Of a stretch of DNA of 64,000 nucleotides, positions 50,440 through 59,800 are shown piece by piece (position 1 is the stretch's first letter; the number at the start of each line of letters is the position of its first letter). Source of the DNA: Acanthosoma haemorrhoidale (lineage: Eukaryota > Arthropoda > Insecta > Hemiptera > Acanthosomatidae). Position numbers and translations under genes: made by a program. The stretch is from NCBI GenBank assembly GCA_930367205.1, contig OV884015.1, positions 38,555,288 to 38,619,287 on the forward strand, written 5' to 3'. The notes under the pieces were generated by a model. It saw nothing but the letters and a program-made list of their open reading frames with translations, did no database searches and was not told the DNA's origin.

Positions 50440-50747
50440 ACTTATTATTTTATTATGAAAAACCAATAATAGTTTGATGATTCCCTACGTCTGCTGGACA
50501 AGTTGCTTGACATTAATCATCTGACTCTCATGTACTCATTGGACCATTAGATTTAAGTTTAAACACAAACTGTTAGACAATTTGTTTAAAGACATTAGGT
50601 AAATAAATTAACACAAATATTGTTTCATTTCTTGTCCATATTCAGGTAAAATATTTTAAATTAATATATAACTAGGTACTTTTCTTGAACTATGTTGCCC
50701 ATTGGAAATCGTTTTAACACAAAATTAAAAAACCCAGAGTAATATAT
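50440..50747 (-). mobile_element. Probable 3' tail of the interrupted jockey-like element
   Basis: If the LTR element and one ATAT are removed, the minus-strand RT frame from 55973 runs into this DNA for ten codons to a stop (TAA), then AT-rich sequence with an A-rich end near 50440. This makes it the likely tail of the same LINE. Inference from continuity only. Confidence 0.45.
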
Positions 50748-50965
50748 AGTTAAATATCTTCAAAGCACACAAGACTTTTTAAAAAGATTTATTTTGAATA
50801 ACAAACATAAATGACATGGTAATATACAGATCTAATCTAGCATAGTGACGGGCTAATGAGATACAATAGACTGACCTCCTTCTCTGATTCTCACGGGGTT
50901 TAAATAAGAGTCAGCAAAGGGGTGATTCATAGTTCTTAGAATGTTAGCACGGGTGCACTATAACT
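50748..50965 (-). repeat. 3' LTR of the errantivirus-like element
   Basis: 218 bases, same sequence as 55755-55972. Preceded on the minus strand by aaggctgcggggag, a short purine-rich tract for plus-strand priming. Confidence 0.92.
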
Positions 50966-50979
50966 CCCCGCAGCCTTAA
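50966..50979 (-). promoter_or_regulatory. Purine-rich tract before the 3' LTR
   Basis: Minus strand aaggctgcggggag; short and interrupted by ct but in the expected place for plus-strand priming. Confidence 0.5.
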
Positions 50980-51020
50980 GTTTTGAACTCTGGTCAAAAC
51001 AAACATTTAATTTTTACATT

Positions 51021-52592
51021 TTAAAAACTTGATTTATACAATTTACTTAAAATTACTTTATGATCATCAATAGTAATAGGTGTTGTTGAAACCTTTACAT
51101 TATTTAAAGGTAAATTTGAATTTTGGATCTTTTTACAATTTCTTTTATAAATAAAAATGTTAATTAGTACAATGATTAGAATAATACATAATACAAAAGA
51201 ATAATGATAAATATTAGTGTTGTCTACAAAGGACAATATTTCTAATTCTGGTATAGTATAATTATTTGTTTCTAACATAGTTGTATTTAATATTACATTT
51301 TCATAAAATGGTTGTAAAATAGTGTTAAAATCATGAGTATAAATTTTATTAAATTCTGGAAAGCAATCCTCCTTACTAATATTAATTAATCCTACATTTG
51401 GTAAAAATACAGTGTTATTATGACAATCTGTTATTTTTTTAATATTTACAGTGATATATTGCTTAATATGATCTAAATATCTTATATTATTTTGATTACT
51501 TAATACTAGTTTACATTCTTTTAAATTTCCGTTATGTACAATAGATGAAACACATTTTGATTCTGTTTTATTAAGATTTATACAGTAATAATTGTCAATA
51601 AAAATACAACTTCCTTGATAGAGAGTGGCTCCTTTTTGTAAGTAAAGATCAGTTTTTAAATCAATTTCGTAAATTGTCTGGTTTATAATTCTTGGTACTG
51701 ATATCACAAAATATCCTTTATAGGATTCATCATGAATTGGTAATTTGATAAAAGTATGGATTATATTGTGATGAGTTGAACAAAAGATTTTACTATTTGT
51801 CCATAGAATTTCAGTATTATCTGAGATTAGTTTTATGTTACTTGGTAGATTTTTTATTACATCAATCATTAAATTGGTGTGAACAATGCCAAGCTTACAA
51901 AATTCTAAAGATAAAGTTAAATCTTTAATTTTATTTAATAAATGCATGATGTGAATATATAAGTCATAAGCTTTTTCATTTTGTCCTAGCGATTCGAAAT
52001 TTTGTCTATTAATTATGAAATTTTTATTAATTGTTTTGATTTCATTCTGGTAATCCTCAATCAGACGTTTATTAATATTGACAGAATTTTCGATGTTATG
52101 TTCAATCTTATAATTATTTTGTTCTACATTTGAAATTATTTTATCGTAGTATTCCTTGTCGTCATTATTCATATTACCTGTTATCCAACTAATAACATTA
52201 CCTAGACCATTTATCAAGCCTCGTCTGTGACGATTTTTAATATCTCTTTGTTGCATTAATTGAAATTGTTCAAAAACTTCGTTTGTTAAATCTTTTAGCA
52301 AATGATACATTTTATGTGATCTAAAGTTAGTAACATGATCTTCAATATTTATTATTTCTACTTCTAATAAACTTAAATTATAAAAATGATAAGTTTCATA
52401 ATATTGATTAACTACTCTAATATTATTTACAGAATAATGGAGAATTCCTGGAGAGTTAGTGAGATCTACTACTTTTATCGTCAGAATATTCTGAAGATGA
52501 AGTATCAGAATTATTGACATGTAGTGAATCTTCATCTGAAACAAAATGTTTCCTCTTTTTACGTTTGTTGGGTCTCCTAACGTTATCAACAT
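51021..52592 (-). CDS. env: Envelope (F-like) glycoprotein of the errantivirus-like element
   Basis: 523 codons, intact. Predicted features: hydrophobic signal segment at about residues 26-38; a furin-type cleavage site RHRR at 121-124 followed directly by a Gly-rich hydrophobic, fusion-peptide-like segment; several N-glycosylation sequons; a C-terminal membrane span at about 465-482 with a basic cytoplasmic tail. This layout is that of the errantiviral Env related to baculovirus F proteins. It is normally made from a spliced mRNA; Met20 or a spliced leader may be the true start. The frame overlaps the end of the pol remnant. Confidence 0.88.
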   Translation of the reverse strand: MLITLGDPTNVKRGNILFQMKIHYMSIILILHLQNILTIKVVDLTNSPGILHYSVNNIRVVNQYYETYHFYNLSLLEVEIINIEDHVTNFRSHKMYHLLKDLTNEVFEQFQLMQQRDIKNRHRRGLINGLGNVISWITGNMNNDDKEYYDKIISNVEQNNYKIEHNIENSVNINKRLIEDYQNEIKTINKNFIINRQNFESLGQNEKAYDLYIHIMHLLNKIKDLTLSLEFCKLGIVHTNLMIDVIKNLPSNIKLISDNTEILWTNSKIFCSTHHNIIHTFIKLPIHDESYKGYFVISVPRIINQTIYEIDLKTDLYLQKGATLYQGSCIFIDNYYCINLNKTESKCVSSIVHNGNLKECKLVLSNQNNIRYLDHIKQYITVNIKKITDCHNNTVFLPNVGLINISKEDCFPEFNKIYTHDFNTILQPFYENVILNTTMLETNNYTIPELEILSFVDNTNIYHYSFVLCIILIIVLINIFIYKRNCKKIQNSNLPLNNVKVSTTPITIDDHKVILSKLYKSSF

Positions 52593-53008
52593 GTGTTGTT
52601 AATTGCCTAGCGCCTTGGATTAACACATTTACTTTTCTGAATTTGTCTCTACTTTTAATCTTCGATTGAGTATCTTTGATAAATTCTTGATTTATTAATT
52701 CAGGTGGATCTTCCCGATTTTTATTTAATTTTTCTGTACGCTTTATCTTTTCTTCATTAATTTTTGTGTGAGCTAATTCATGCAAAAGTTGTAAATCTTT
52801 ATGATACTTTTGTACGTATAGTTCTGTTATACTAATATTTTTGTTGTTGTTATTTTCTTTTATAAATCCGAAAGTGATTTCATTGGGTGTTAATTTTAGA
52901 TTGTTATTTAAGGTATTATTGTACGCAATAATTGCAAGTTTTAATTTTTGTTCAAATGAATAAGATATTAGATTAATGCTTACTTTAATGACTTGTAGTC
53001 CTATATTT
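52456..53008 (-). pseudogene. Integrase C-terminal remnant of Pol
   Basis: The minus-strand frame contains AIIAYNNTLNNNLKLTPNEI and FGF, the end of the retroviral integrase core ('AYN.S.H....TP.E..FG'), then a Lys-rich tail with KRKKRKH. It lacks the zinc-binding HHCC and the DDE residues. Its 5' edge abuts a 30-base tandem repeat. The 3' end overlaps the start of the env frame. Confidence 0.75.
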
Positions 53009-53065
53009 TATTCATGATAATAAAAGTTTTCGAATTTTTATTCATGATAATAAAAGTTTTCGAAT
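53006..53065. repeat. Two tandem 30-base units at the pol deletion
   Basis: ttcatgataataaaagtttt followed by cgaat occurs twice in direct tandem immediately upstream of the integrase remnant. It may mark the rearrangement that removed RT/RNase H. Confidence 0.8.
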
Positions 53066-53507
53066 GGCAAATCTCCAATACACCTATATAATATTCAAAT
53101 CAAGGGAAAACATATCGATTATAATCTTAACATTGAAGAATAATAAATTAATCCAAAAATTCATTTTATAATTATTATTGTAGACTTTTACTTTTGTTAA
53201 CATTCAAACAGTTTGGATTTTCTTATAGGTACATTACAATATCAAAATGTGTGTCCTCAAATGTTACATGTGCTTGATTGATGTCATTTTACGACAAAAT
53301 CTTTTAATTGATTTTAAATTTTAAGCTTTTAAATATCTTTTAACACATTTCCAAATCTGAATGTACACTACAATAAACTTTAATTTCCAAATTCCACACG
53401 TGCCTGATTGCCATTTTTTAATAATAGATTTTTTTATTAATTTTAAATTTTTTATTTTATTTATTTATTTATTTTTTAATTACTTTTTTATATTTATCCG
53501 ATTATCA
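53066..53507. other. Non-coding filler between protease and integrase remnants
   Basis: About 440 bases, very AT-rich, without pol motifs in any frame. Parts (53200-53300 and 53340-53450) are loosely similar to each other, so it may be foreign or duplicated sequence at the deletion. Confidence 0.5.
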
Positions 53508-54254
53508 TTATTTCGTAATAATAGAGTATAGCTCTTTTTTCTTTTTCTTTTTATAATTATATTCAATGGTATTAAAAACATCCCTGAAATTATTTTTCAT
53601 TTTGTTTCCTCTAAACTCGCAAAAAGGGTTCTCACTTAAATGAGCTGAAATTTTTAATTCTAATTTGTTATTACTACTTATTTCTCTTATTATTTCTTTA
53701 TCAATTACTAATTGAGGTTCACACGAGTTACCTGACATTTTATTTTTATTTTCTTCCAATTTATTTTTTAAGTCTTCCACTTCCTTCTCTATTTTATTAT
53801 TTTTGTTAAGGCTTTCTTTATTATGTGTACCTAAATCATTTTTAATTTCATTAGTATCTTCGATATGAAACATTTCGTCTCTTTCAAGTTTGTATTTTAT
53901 TCCCATTATTTTTATTTCCATGTCTTCTAAATTTATATTAGTTTTTAACATTTTCATTGTTTCGTACCCAAGTAAAATATCAAACCGTGAACTAATAGGA
54001 TAAACTAAGAACTTTACTTCTTGATTAATTCCTATCAGATTTTGCAGGTTGAGGTTTACACTTTGTGTTCCTTCTGCTCGTCCTGTAGGGGTTTTTATCG
54101 CGAAGTTTTCTATGTTTATTTTAGCATCTTTCGGAATTGCTTGGGGACAAATATAATTTTTTGTTGCTCCTGTGTCAATTAACCATTTATTATTTTCTTT
54201 ATCCAAGAGCTGTGGTAAATTATTTAAAAAATTAACTTCGTCACTTATTTTAAT
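53508..54254 (-). CDS. pol: Protease part of Pol, truncated before reverse transcriptase
   Basis: The -1 frame opens near the gag stop and carries the aspartic-protease active site WLIDTGATKNYICP followed by the FDILLGYETM motif of retroelement proteases. A Lys/Asn/Glu-rich linker follows. The frame ends in KKKKKKELYSIITK with no RT motifs, so Pol is cut off by the internal deletion. First Met in the frame is at 54206; translation probably enters from gag by frameshift. Confidence 0.85.
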   Translation of the reverse strand: MKISDEVNFLNNLPQLLDKENNKWLIDTGATKNYICPQAIPKDAKINIENFAIKTPTGRAEGTQSVNLNLQNLIGINQEVKFLVYPISSRFDILLGYETMKMLKTNINLEDMEIKIMGIKYKLERDEMFHIEDTNEIKNDLGTHNKESLNKNNKIEKEVEDLKNKLEENKNKMSGNSCEPQLVIDKEIIREISSNNKLELKISAHLSENPFCEFRGNKMKNNFRDVFNTIEYNYKKKKKKELYSIITK

Positions 54255-55438
54255 TACATTCGATCCGGTGGTTCTCCTTTGTTCGGACCTTGGTCTAAAA
54301 AATTATCTTTATTAGTTTCAAGTTGTTTTACTCTTTCAGTTAATATTCTAATTTGTTCATCTCTCTCATCCTCGGCGTAATGTACGCGATTAGAAACCGT
54401 TCTCATCGAAACCGTATTTGAATCATTTTGTTGTGGTGGATCTACTTTTTGTTGATTATTTCTCCAATTTCCGGATGGAGGTTTATTAAAGAATCTATGT
54501 TGAGATTTTGGATCCCATGATTGATTATGAATAGGTTTTTGATAATTTTGTTGATTATTTGGGTAATTGTGATAATTTGGTTGTGCATTTTGATAACTTT
54601 TATAATTTAGGTTTTGTTGATGTTGATAATCTTGTTTTTGTTCATGAGGTTGTTTTTGAAATTGTTTTTCATATTTATGTTTGTAATTTGGATCGAAATT
54701 TTTGCCTTTATAATTCGATTGGTGTGGTTGGTGGTGTTTGTCTTTTCGACTACCCGGACCGTACACCCGATGCACAATGTGCACAGCGTCATTTCTTAAG
54801 ATTTCGTCAATATCTTCGATTGTATCGAATTTAATATGATAAATAAAATCAGTAAGCGAGGGATGTAAATTATGAACGGTGTGATGTGATATCTGTTTGT
54901 CGTATCTTTCCATTTCCGACTGTTTATTCACTATTTCCGAGTCGGCATACACGCGAGCATATAAATCGCATCTTTTCTTACCTAATCTTTCTAAGTAATC
55001 ATGTGGGTTTTCGTTATGGTACGATTTAGTATTGAGTATTTCTGATATTAATTGCTCTCTCGTTCGCGTATCTTGATATTTACGTTTAAGGAATGTTAAA
55101 ATTTCTGTCACACTAGTGAATTCCTTATCATAGGTTGCAATTTTTGCTTTTCCTTTTAGCTTAGTTAATAAAGTTAATACTAATTTTGAATGGTTTATAT
55201 CTTTATATTGGTTATCATCTTTACAATATAAGTCATACACAAATGTTGTATTTCTAATAAAATCTACTAATTGTAAAGGATCACCATCATATTCCGGAAT
55301 TAATTTAAAATCATGATCTTTTATTTCCATAGCCATCTCTGAATTTGTATTTTCTAATAGTAATTGATCAATATTATCTAGATTAAAAGTTGTATGTACT
55401 TGTCTTAATTGGTTTAATCTATCCTGTAAATTTGACAT
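54254..55438 (-). CDS. gag: Gag-like capsid protein of the errantivirus-like element
   Basis: 394 codons, intact. Residues about 40-210 have the helical retrotransposon-Gag character (for example FLKRKYQDTRTREQLI and YHNENPHDYLERL). Residues 230-330 are rich in Gln, Asn, His and Tyr and likely RNA-binding. There is no CCHC zinc knuckle, as is usual for errantiviral Gag. It ends GATCGAATGTAA, and the -1 frame is open across the stop into the protease, the arrangement expected for frameshift expression of pol. Upstream, a 62-codon frame at 55454-55642 lies in the leader and is not assigned. Confidence 0.88.
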   Translation of the reverse strand: MSNLQDRLNQLRQVHTTFNLDNIDQLLLENTNSEMAMEIKDHDFKLIPEYDGDPLQLVDFIRNTTFVYDLYCKDDNQYKDINHSKLVLTLLTKLKGKAKIATYDKEFTSVTEILTFLKRKYQDTRTREQLISEILNTKSYHNENPHDYLERLGKKRCDLYARVYADSEIVNKQSEMERYDKQISHHTVHNLHPSLTDFIYHIKFDTIEDIDEILRNDAVHIVHRVYGPGSRKDKHHQPHQSNYKGKNFDPNYKHKYEKQFQKQPHEQKQDYQHQQNLNYKSYQNAQPNYHNYPNNQQNYQKPIHNQSWDPKSQHRFFNKPPSGNWRNNQQKVDPPQQNDSNTVSMRTVSNRVHYAEDERDEQIRILTERVKQLETNKDNFLDQGPNKGEPPDRM

Positions 55439-55739
55439 AAAATAAACTTATAATTACTTATAATTACCATCAAGTATGTTGTCTTCAGTGGAAAAATCTT
55501 CTTCCTTGGTGCTGCGAAGTCTCAACAAATAGTTTTGAAACTCGGGTGATAAGATTTGAAAATCTTCAGAAAGTTGAAAGATACCTCTGTAGTCGTGGAG
55601 AATGCTTGCTATACTTGTATACGCAGTGGCAATCTTCCTCAAGACGGAGAGAAGTAGTTATGCTGCTTGATTTCGGTATTACACACGATTCTAAGCTCCG
55701 CAAAGTTACTTTAAATACCTTCAAAATTCCTCCCAAGTA

Positions 55740-55755
55740 CCTCGTTCGGGCGCCA
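55740..55755 (-). promoter_or_regulatory. Primer binding site (tRNA-Lys type)
   Basis: Minus strand TGGCGCCCGAACGAGG directly at the inner edge of the 5' LTR. Its first 12 bases are complementary to the 3' end of a tRNA-Lys(UUU)-like tRNA; lysine tRNA priming is usual for gypsy-type errantiviruses. Confidence 0.75.
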
Positions 55756-55972
55756 GTTAAATATCTTCAAAGCACACAAGACTTTTTAAAAAGATTTATT
55801 TTGAATAACAAACATAAATGACATGGTAATATACAGATCTAATCTAGCATAGTGACGGGCTAATGAGATACAATAGACTGACCTCCTTCTCTGATTCTCA
55901 CGGGGTTTAAATAAGAGTCAGCAAAGGGGTGATTCATAGTTCTTAGAATGTTAGCACGGGTGCACTATAACT
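55755..55972 (-). repeat. 5' LTR of the errantivirus-like element
   Basis: 218 bases, starting AGTTATAGTGC and ending TTTAACT on the minus strand. Matches the 3' LTR at every position I compared. Confidence 0.92.
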
Positions 55973-56753
55973 ATATGGATATCATGATGAGTGTTGCACT
56001 GCAATGACTGAGCTAGGGAATTAGGGTGGTTGGATAGGTTACTATGGAATTTTATGAACTTGGAAGGGATGAGTTCAAGAATATAGGGTATATTCAGATC
56101 ATTGTGAAGGGTTTTGTTGCTGACGTTAAAAGGGGCATTTACTATTGTTCTCAGGACTTTTGATTGAAAGGATTGGATGCGCTTGATGTTCGACTTTTTT
56201 GCTGTCCCCCATAGCTCTACTCCGTATTTCCAGATTGGCTTAAGTATAACTTTGTAAATAAGTAGTTTATTTTCTATTGAGAGATGGGATGTCCTGTACA
56301 TAGTACAGTTGTCCAAAGCGTATGTTTAGTTCTTGTCTTTTTAGCCTCGTGTGTGGGTTCCATGTCAGTCTTTTGTAGAGATGGAAGCCTTAATACCGTA
56401 CTGTCTCAGACGCAGTGAGAGGAATCGAATTTAAAAAGACTAGCGGACAGGACTTGCGGCAGAGGGTAAAGGTTATGTGGGAGCAATGTGCTGCACCAAT
56501 ACTCGATCTCATCAAGGTGTTGGGATGCTATATCAGGGTCAGAATGGGTTGACAGGACATCAGTGTCATCTACAAATGTTGCCAAGAAGGTATTGGTGGT
56601 GGAGGGGACATCAGTGGTGTATAGATTATAGAGGATGGGACCCAGGACGCTGCCCTGTGGAACTCCTGCTTTTATGGGGTAGTAGTTAAAATATTCTAAA
56701 CCACACCGGACTTGGAAGAAGCGGTTTGAAAGGTAGGACTGCTTGTAAAGCAA
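55973..56753 (-). pseudogene. jockey-like LINE reverse transcriptase, decayed
   Basis: The minus strand reads SYLSNRFFQVRCG...AGVPQGSVLGPILYNLYTTD then FVDDTDVL: the RT GVPQGSVLGP motif and the catalytic Y/F-x-D-D box (here FVDD). A deletion near 56490 shifts the frame, stops follow, and the C-terminal part continues at 56316-55973 (ILKPIWKYGVELWGTA). The 5' part is missing at 56754, and the 3' end is interrupted by the LTR element. Confidence 0.85.
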
Positions 56754-56756
56754 GTA

Positions 56757-56866
56757 TATAATGTAGCGATGCTACAGGAAATACAAAAATAATTTGTAAA
56801 TAGATTCGCCTGAGGATCTATACATATAATTATCTGTAAATTTAAAGGGGCTATGAAAAAAAACAA
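56757..56866 (+). repeat. A-tailed interspersed repeat, copy 3 (5'-truncated)
   Basis: atgtagcgatgctacaggaa to aaaggggctatgaaaaaaaa matches the last third of the repeat at 47608-47952, ending in an A-run. It abuts the broken 5' end of the jockey-like RT. Confidence 0.75.
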
Positions 56867-59800
56867 CAACCAATTAAAACTAAATATTATTCTCAATAAA
56901 AATTATTTATTTTAAAACAATATAAAACATTTCTTTCTTTTTTCAAAATTAGCTAAGAGAAAATTATGATGAAAAAATTAAACGCTTTTTAAAACAAATA
57001 GTTGCTTTACAGATAGAAAAAGGAACGCTTGCCATTGAAAAAATATGAAAATACACATTTTCATTCTGATTCAAGAGGAGTCCTAACTATGGAACAAATA
57101 GACTTAATATCTAAAGATACATATAAAATATATATTAATATTTCTTGTAAAGTATCAAATCCTAAGTTACACCTGTAACGGTTTCACAAAATATTAATGT
57201 GATCAATAACTTTATGCAGAACTAAAACTATTAATAAAATTAGATTTTCTCCTTAGGTTGAACTTATAGATTCATAATTATGCAGTACATTTTTTATGTC
57301 TTGAACCCTAGACCATATCTCTCTTATTCCATGGTTTCAACAAATCAATATTGTATCTCTAATGTCTTGTCAGGTGGAATGACAGGGGACAAACCAAGTA
57401 TTCCTTTACGTTCTTCTGAAAAAAAAACTTGGTGTGAAATATCTAGTATTTCATTGTAGATAATCATTACTTGAGTACCTATTTATGTATTTTATTTAAG
57501 TATATTTTAAGTATTATTTTGAGTAACTATTTAAGTCAATGCGTCTTTCATCTTGATTCTCTAACTTATGGTAATGTGCGTTACACAATTTGTTCTGGGA
57601 GCGGTGGTTAGGAAGGAGAGTTGGACATATGTAGGCCAGGAAACAAACAAATGATAAATGGTCTCATTAATTACTAAACTACATCGGCTGCGTTAGGCTC
57701 CGTGTTTTTTTATATCAGGGAACACTATTCTGGATTATTTTTTACAAAATTAAACCGCGATCAATGAACGGTATGGGCTAGTGAATTAGGTTTGTCAGCT
57801 TGCGCTATAATAAATATTAAAATATATGGAAATCAAAATTTTCAAAATTATATGATCCAAGCTGGATTAGTGTACTGGCCATTTTTTTCCATTACATTAA
57901 AAGAAAATTATTAAATAAATTGTATTTTTATAAATATAGTTAAATAATCTATTTATGGACTGAGTTCGGGCTTTTGGTTCCATACGAATGCTCGATAACC
58001 AAATTAGCTACACACAACTTTTAATTAAAATGATTTCATAAATTAAAAAAATTGTTTGCCAAAAATACTTTACCTCGTTCTTCGAAAATCGCTTTATGAA
58101 AAATATAAATTCCCAAAAGATTTACGAAAACTCCAACTAAAATTGGCACAGACGATATTACATATGTGATTCTTGGCACCCAGAACTTTATTTATTAGGA
58201 ATAGCTTAAATCCCTTATGGCATTATTTCTTAAATATATGTTTAACAGAACGATAAACCTTAAATAGCTTCTGTGCAGTGCTGACACAAACAGAAATACA
58301 TTGCAATACAACTAATAAGCAAAATTTCGATTGATTTAATCATGCTAACATCCACCGTCGTATAACAGACAGACAGAAGAAGAAAGGATGAAATTTCTAC
58401 AATGAAAGGAATTTTAAGTAATTCTATACATTCATAAATATAATAATTAATTTTTATTAATGCAGAAAATATTGGTTAGAGAACCTTTCCTATTTTGGGT
58501 GTCTTAAAGCTTGTCACGAAAATTTTCAAGGTTAACTCTTTTGCAGATTAAGTCTGTAAACGTGGGTTCCATGGATCAAAAGAGATTAGGAAACATTTTT
58601 GAGTAATCTCAGTCCTACGCTTGAAATCGCCCACAATGTCTAGACATATATGTTCTTATCTTCACAACGCATATTGACGCGCATATTAACTGTGTAGAGG
58701 CGTGCTATATTAACTGACGCCGAACACAGGCGTATTGACTTTCTGACGAGGGTGGTGGAGGGTGGAGGGAGTTATGGGTAGGATGTTCCAAATTAGTCTT
58801 TCGCGGCATCATGGTATAATTCTGGTCCAGTTGCGTAGGTATGTACAGAAGGGATGTCGTGTGGACCTGAATAAAAACCATAACACATAGTTAACTAAAT
58901 AGGGCTATTTATTATAAAATTTGTCTTGATCTCGAAGTTAACTTTTATTATTCCTTCATAAACCACCTTCGATTCGATTGACGTTCCAGAACTTTTAGGA
59001 TCATTCACGTCGCTTTATGTCTACAATAATCTCAGTGACTGCTAAGACTACACTTCAATAAACGCAATACAACGACCTCTAAATTAATACGGCGATGTAT
59101 TGTGGAAACACGGAATATTAATTATTTAATAATACCCTTCCACAATATCATATAAATTCTAAATTCTCTAGACGAAACTTCATAGTTTCGTACAAGGGAA
59201 CTAACACTACACACTAAAAAGGGGGCAACACGATTCCCTGGAATCATACTGAGAAATGCATTCGTTACTTTTGACTGACTACTAACCTTGAAATTGCACC
59301 TAAGCTACAAATTTCAATTGACCTATGCACAATTAAAGTAATTACTCTCGATCTTAAATAGGCATACGCCACCGAAAAGATACTGATCATACTCTGTAAA
59401 GATGTATACAAAATAAGTATAAAAAAACGAATGCTTAATTATTTATGAACCATTAGAATACATGAACTAGAAATCCCCCTGATGATTGAGACATCAAAGC
59501 AACTTATCTCTAGTGTAAACCCCGAACACACTTCCACCACTGAGAATTCACAAGCAATACGAGGATTGCAAAGGTGCCCATAACTACACACAGAACAGTA
59601 AACCAAAGAATATTTTCCCCTTGTACTTTTGTCGTTTGTGAAAGACCACTCGGGATGGTCCTACAGGGCAGATTATATACAGTATATTTGAAGAAGATTC
59701 AATCTGTAGGCAGTGTTGGGAAAAGAACCCGTGCTGCCGACTTGTTGTTTTGGAATAGGTTCCGAGATCCCACAGAATGAAATAAATAACTGCTGTTTCT

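Larger units (their letters stand above)
50748..55972 (-). mobile_element. Errantivirus-like (Ty3/gypsy, env-containing) endogenous retrovirus, pol-deleted
   Basis: A 5,225-base provirus on the minus strand. It is bounded by 218-base LTRs that begin AGTT and end AACT, flanked by ATAT on both sides (50744-50747, 55973-55976). Order 5' to 3': LTR, tRNA-Lys-type primer site, leader, gag, protease in the -1 frame, deletion, end of integrase, env, purine-rich tract, LTR. The two LTRs look identical, so insertion is recent. Reverse transcriptase, RNase H and most of integrase are missing (typical full elements are about 7-8 kb), so it could move only with help from another copy. Confidence 0.92.

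Noticed and set aside
53508..53560. Poly-Lys end of the protease frame as a nuclear signal
   Set aside because: More simply the low-complexity edge of the deletion.
54559..54834. Plus-strand 91-codon frame opposite gag
   Set aside because: Shadow of the Gln/Asn-rich gag coding strand.
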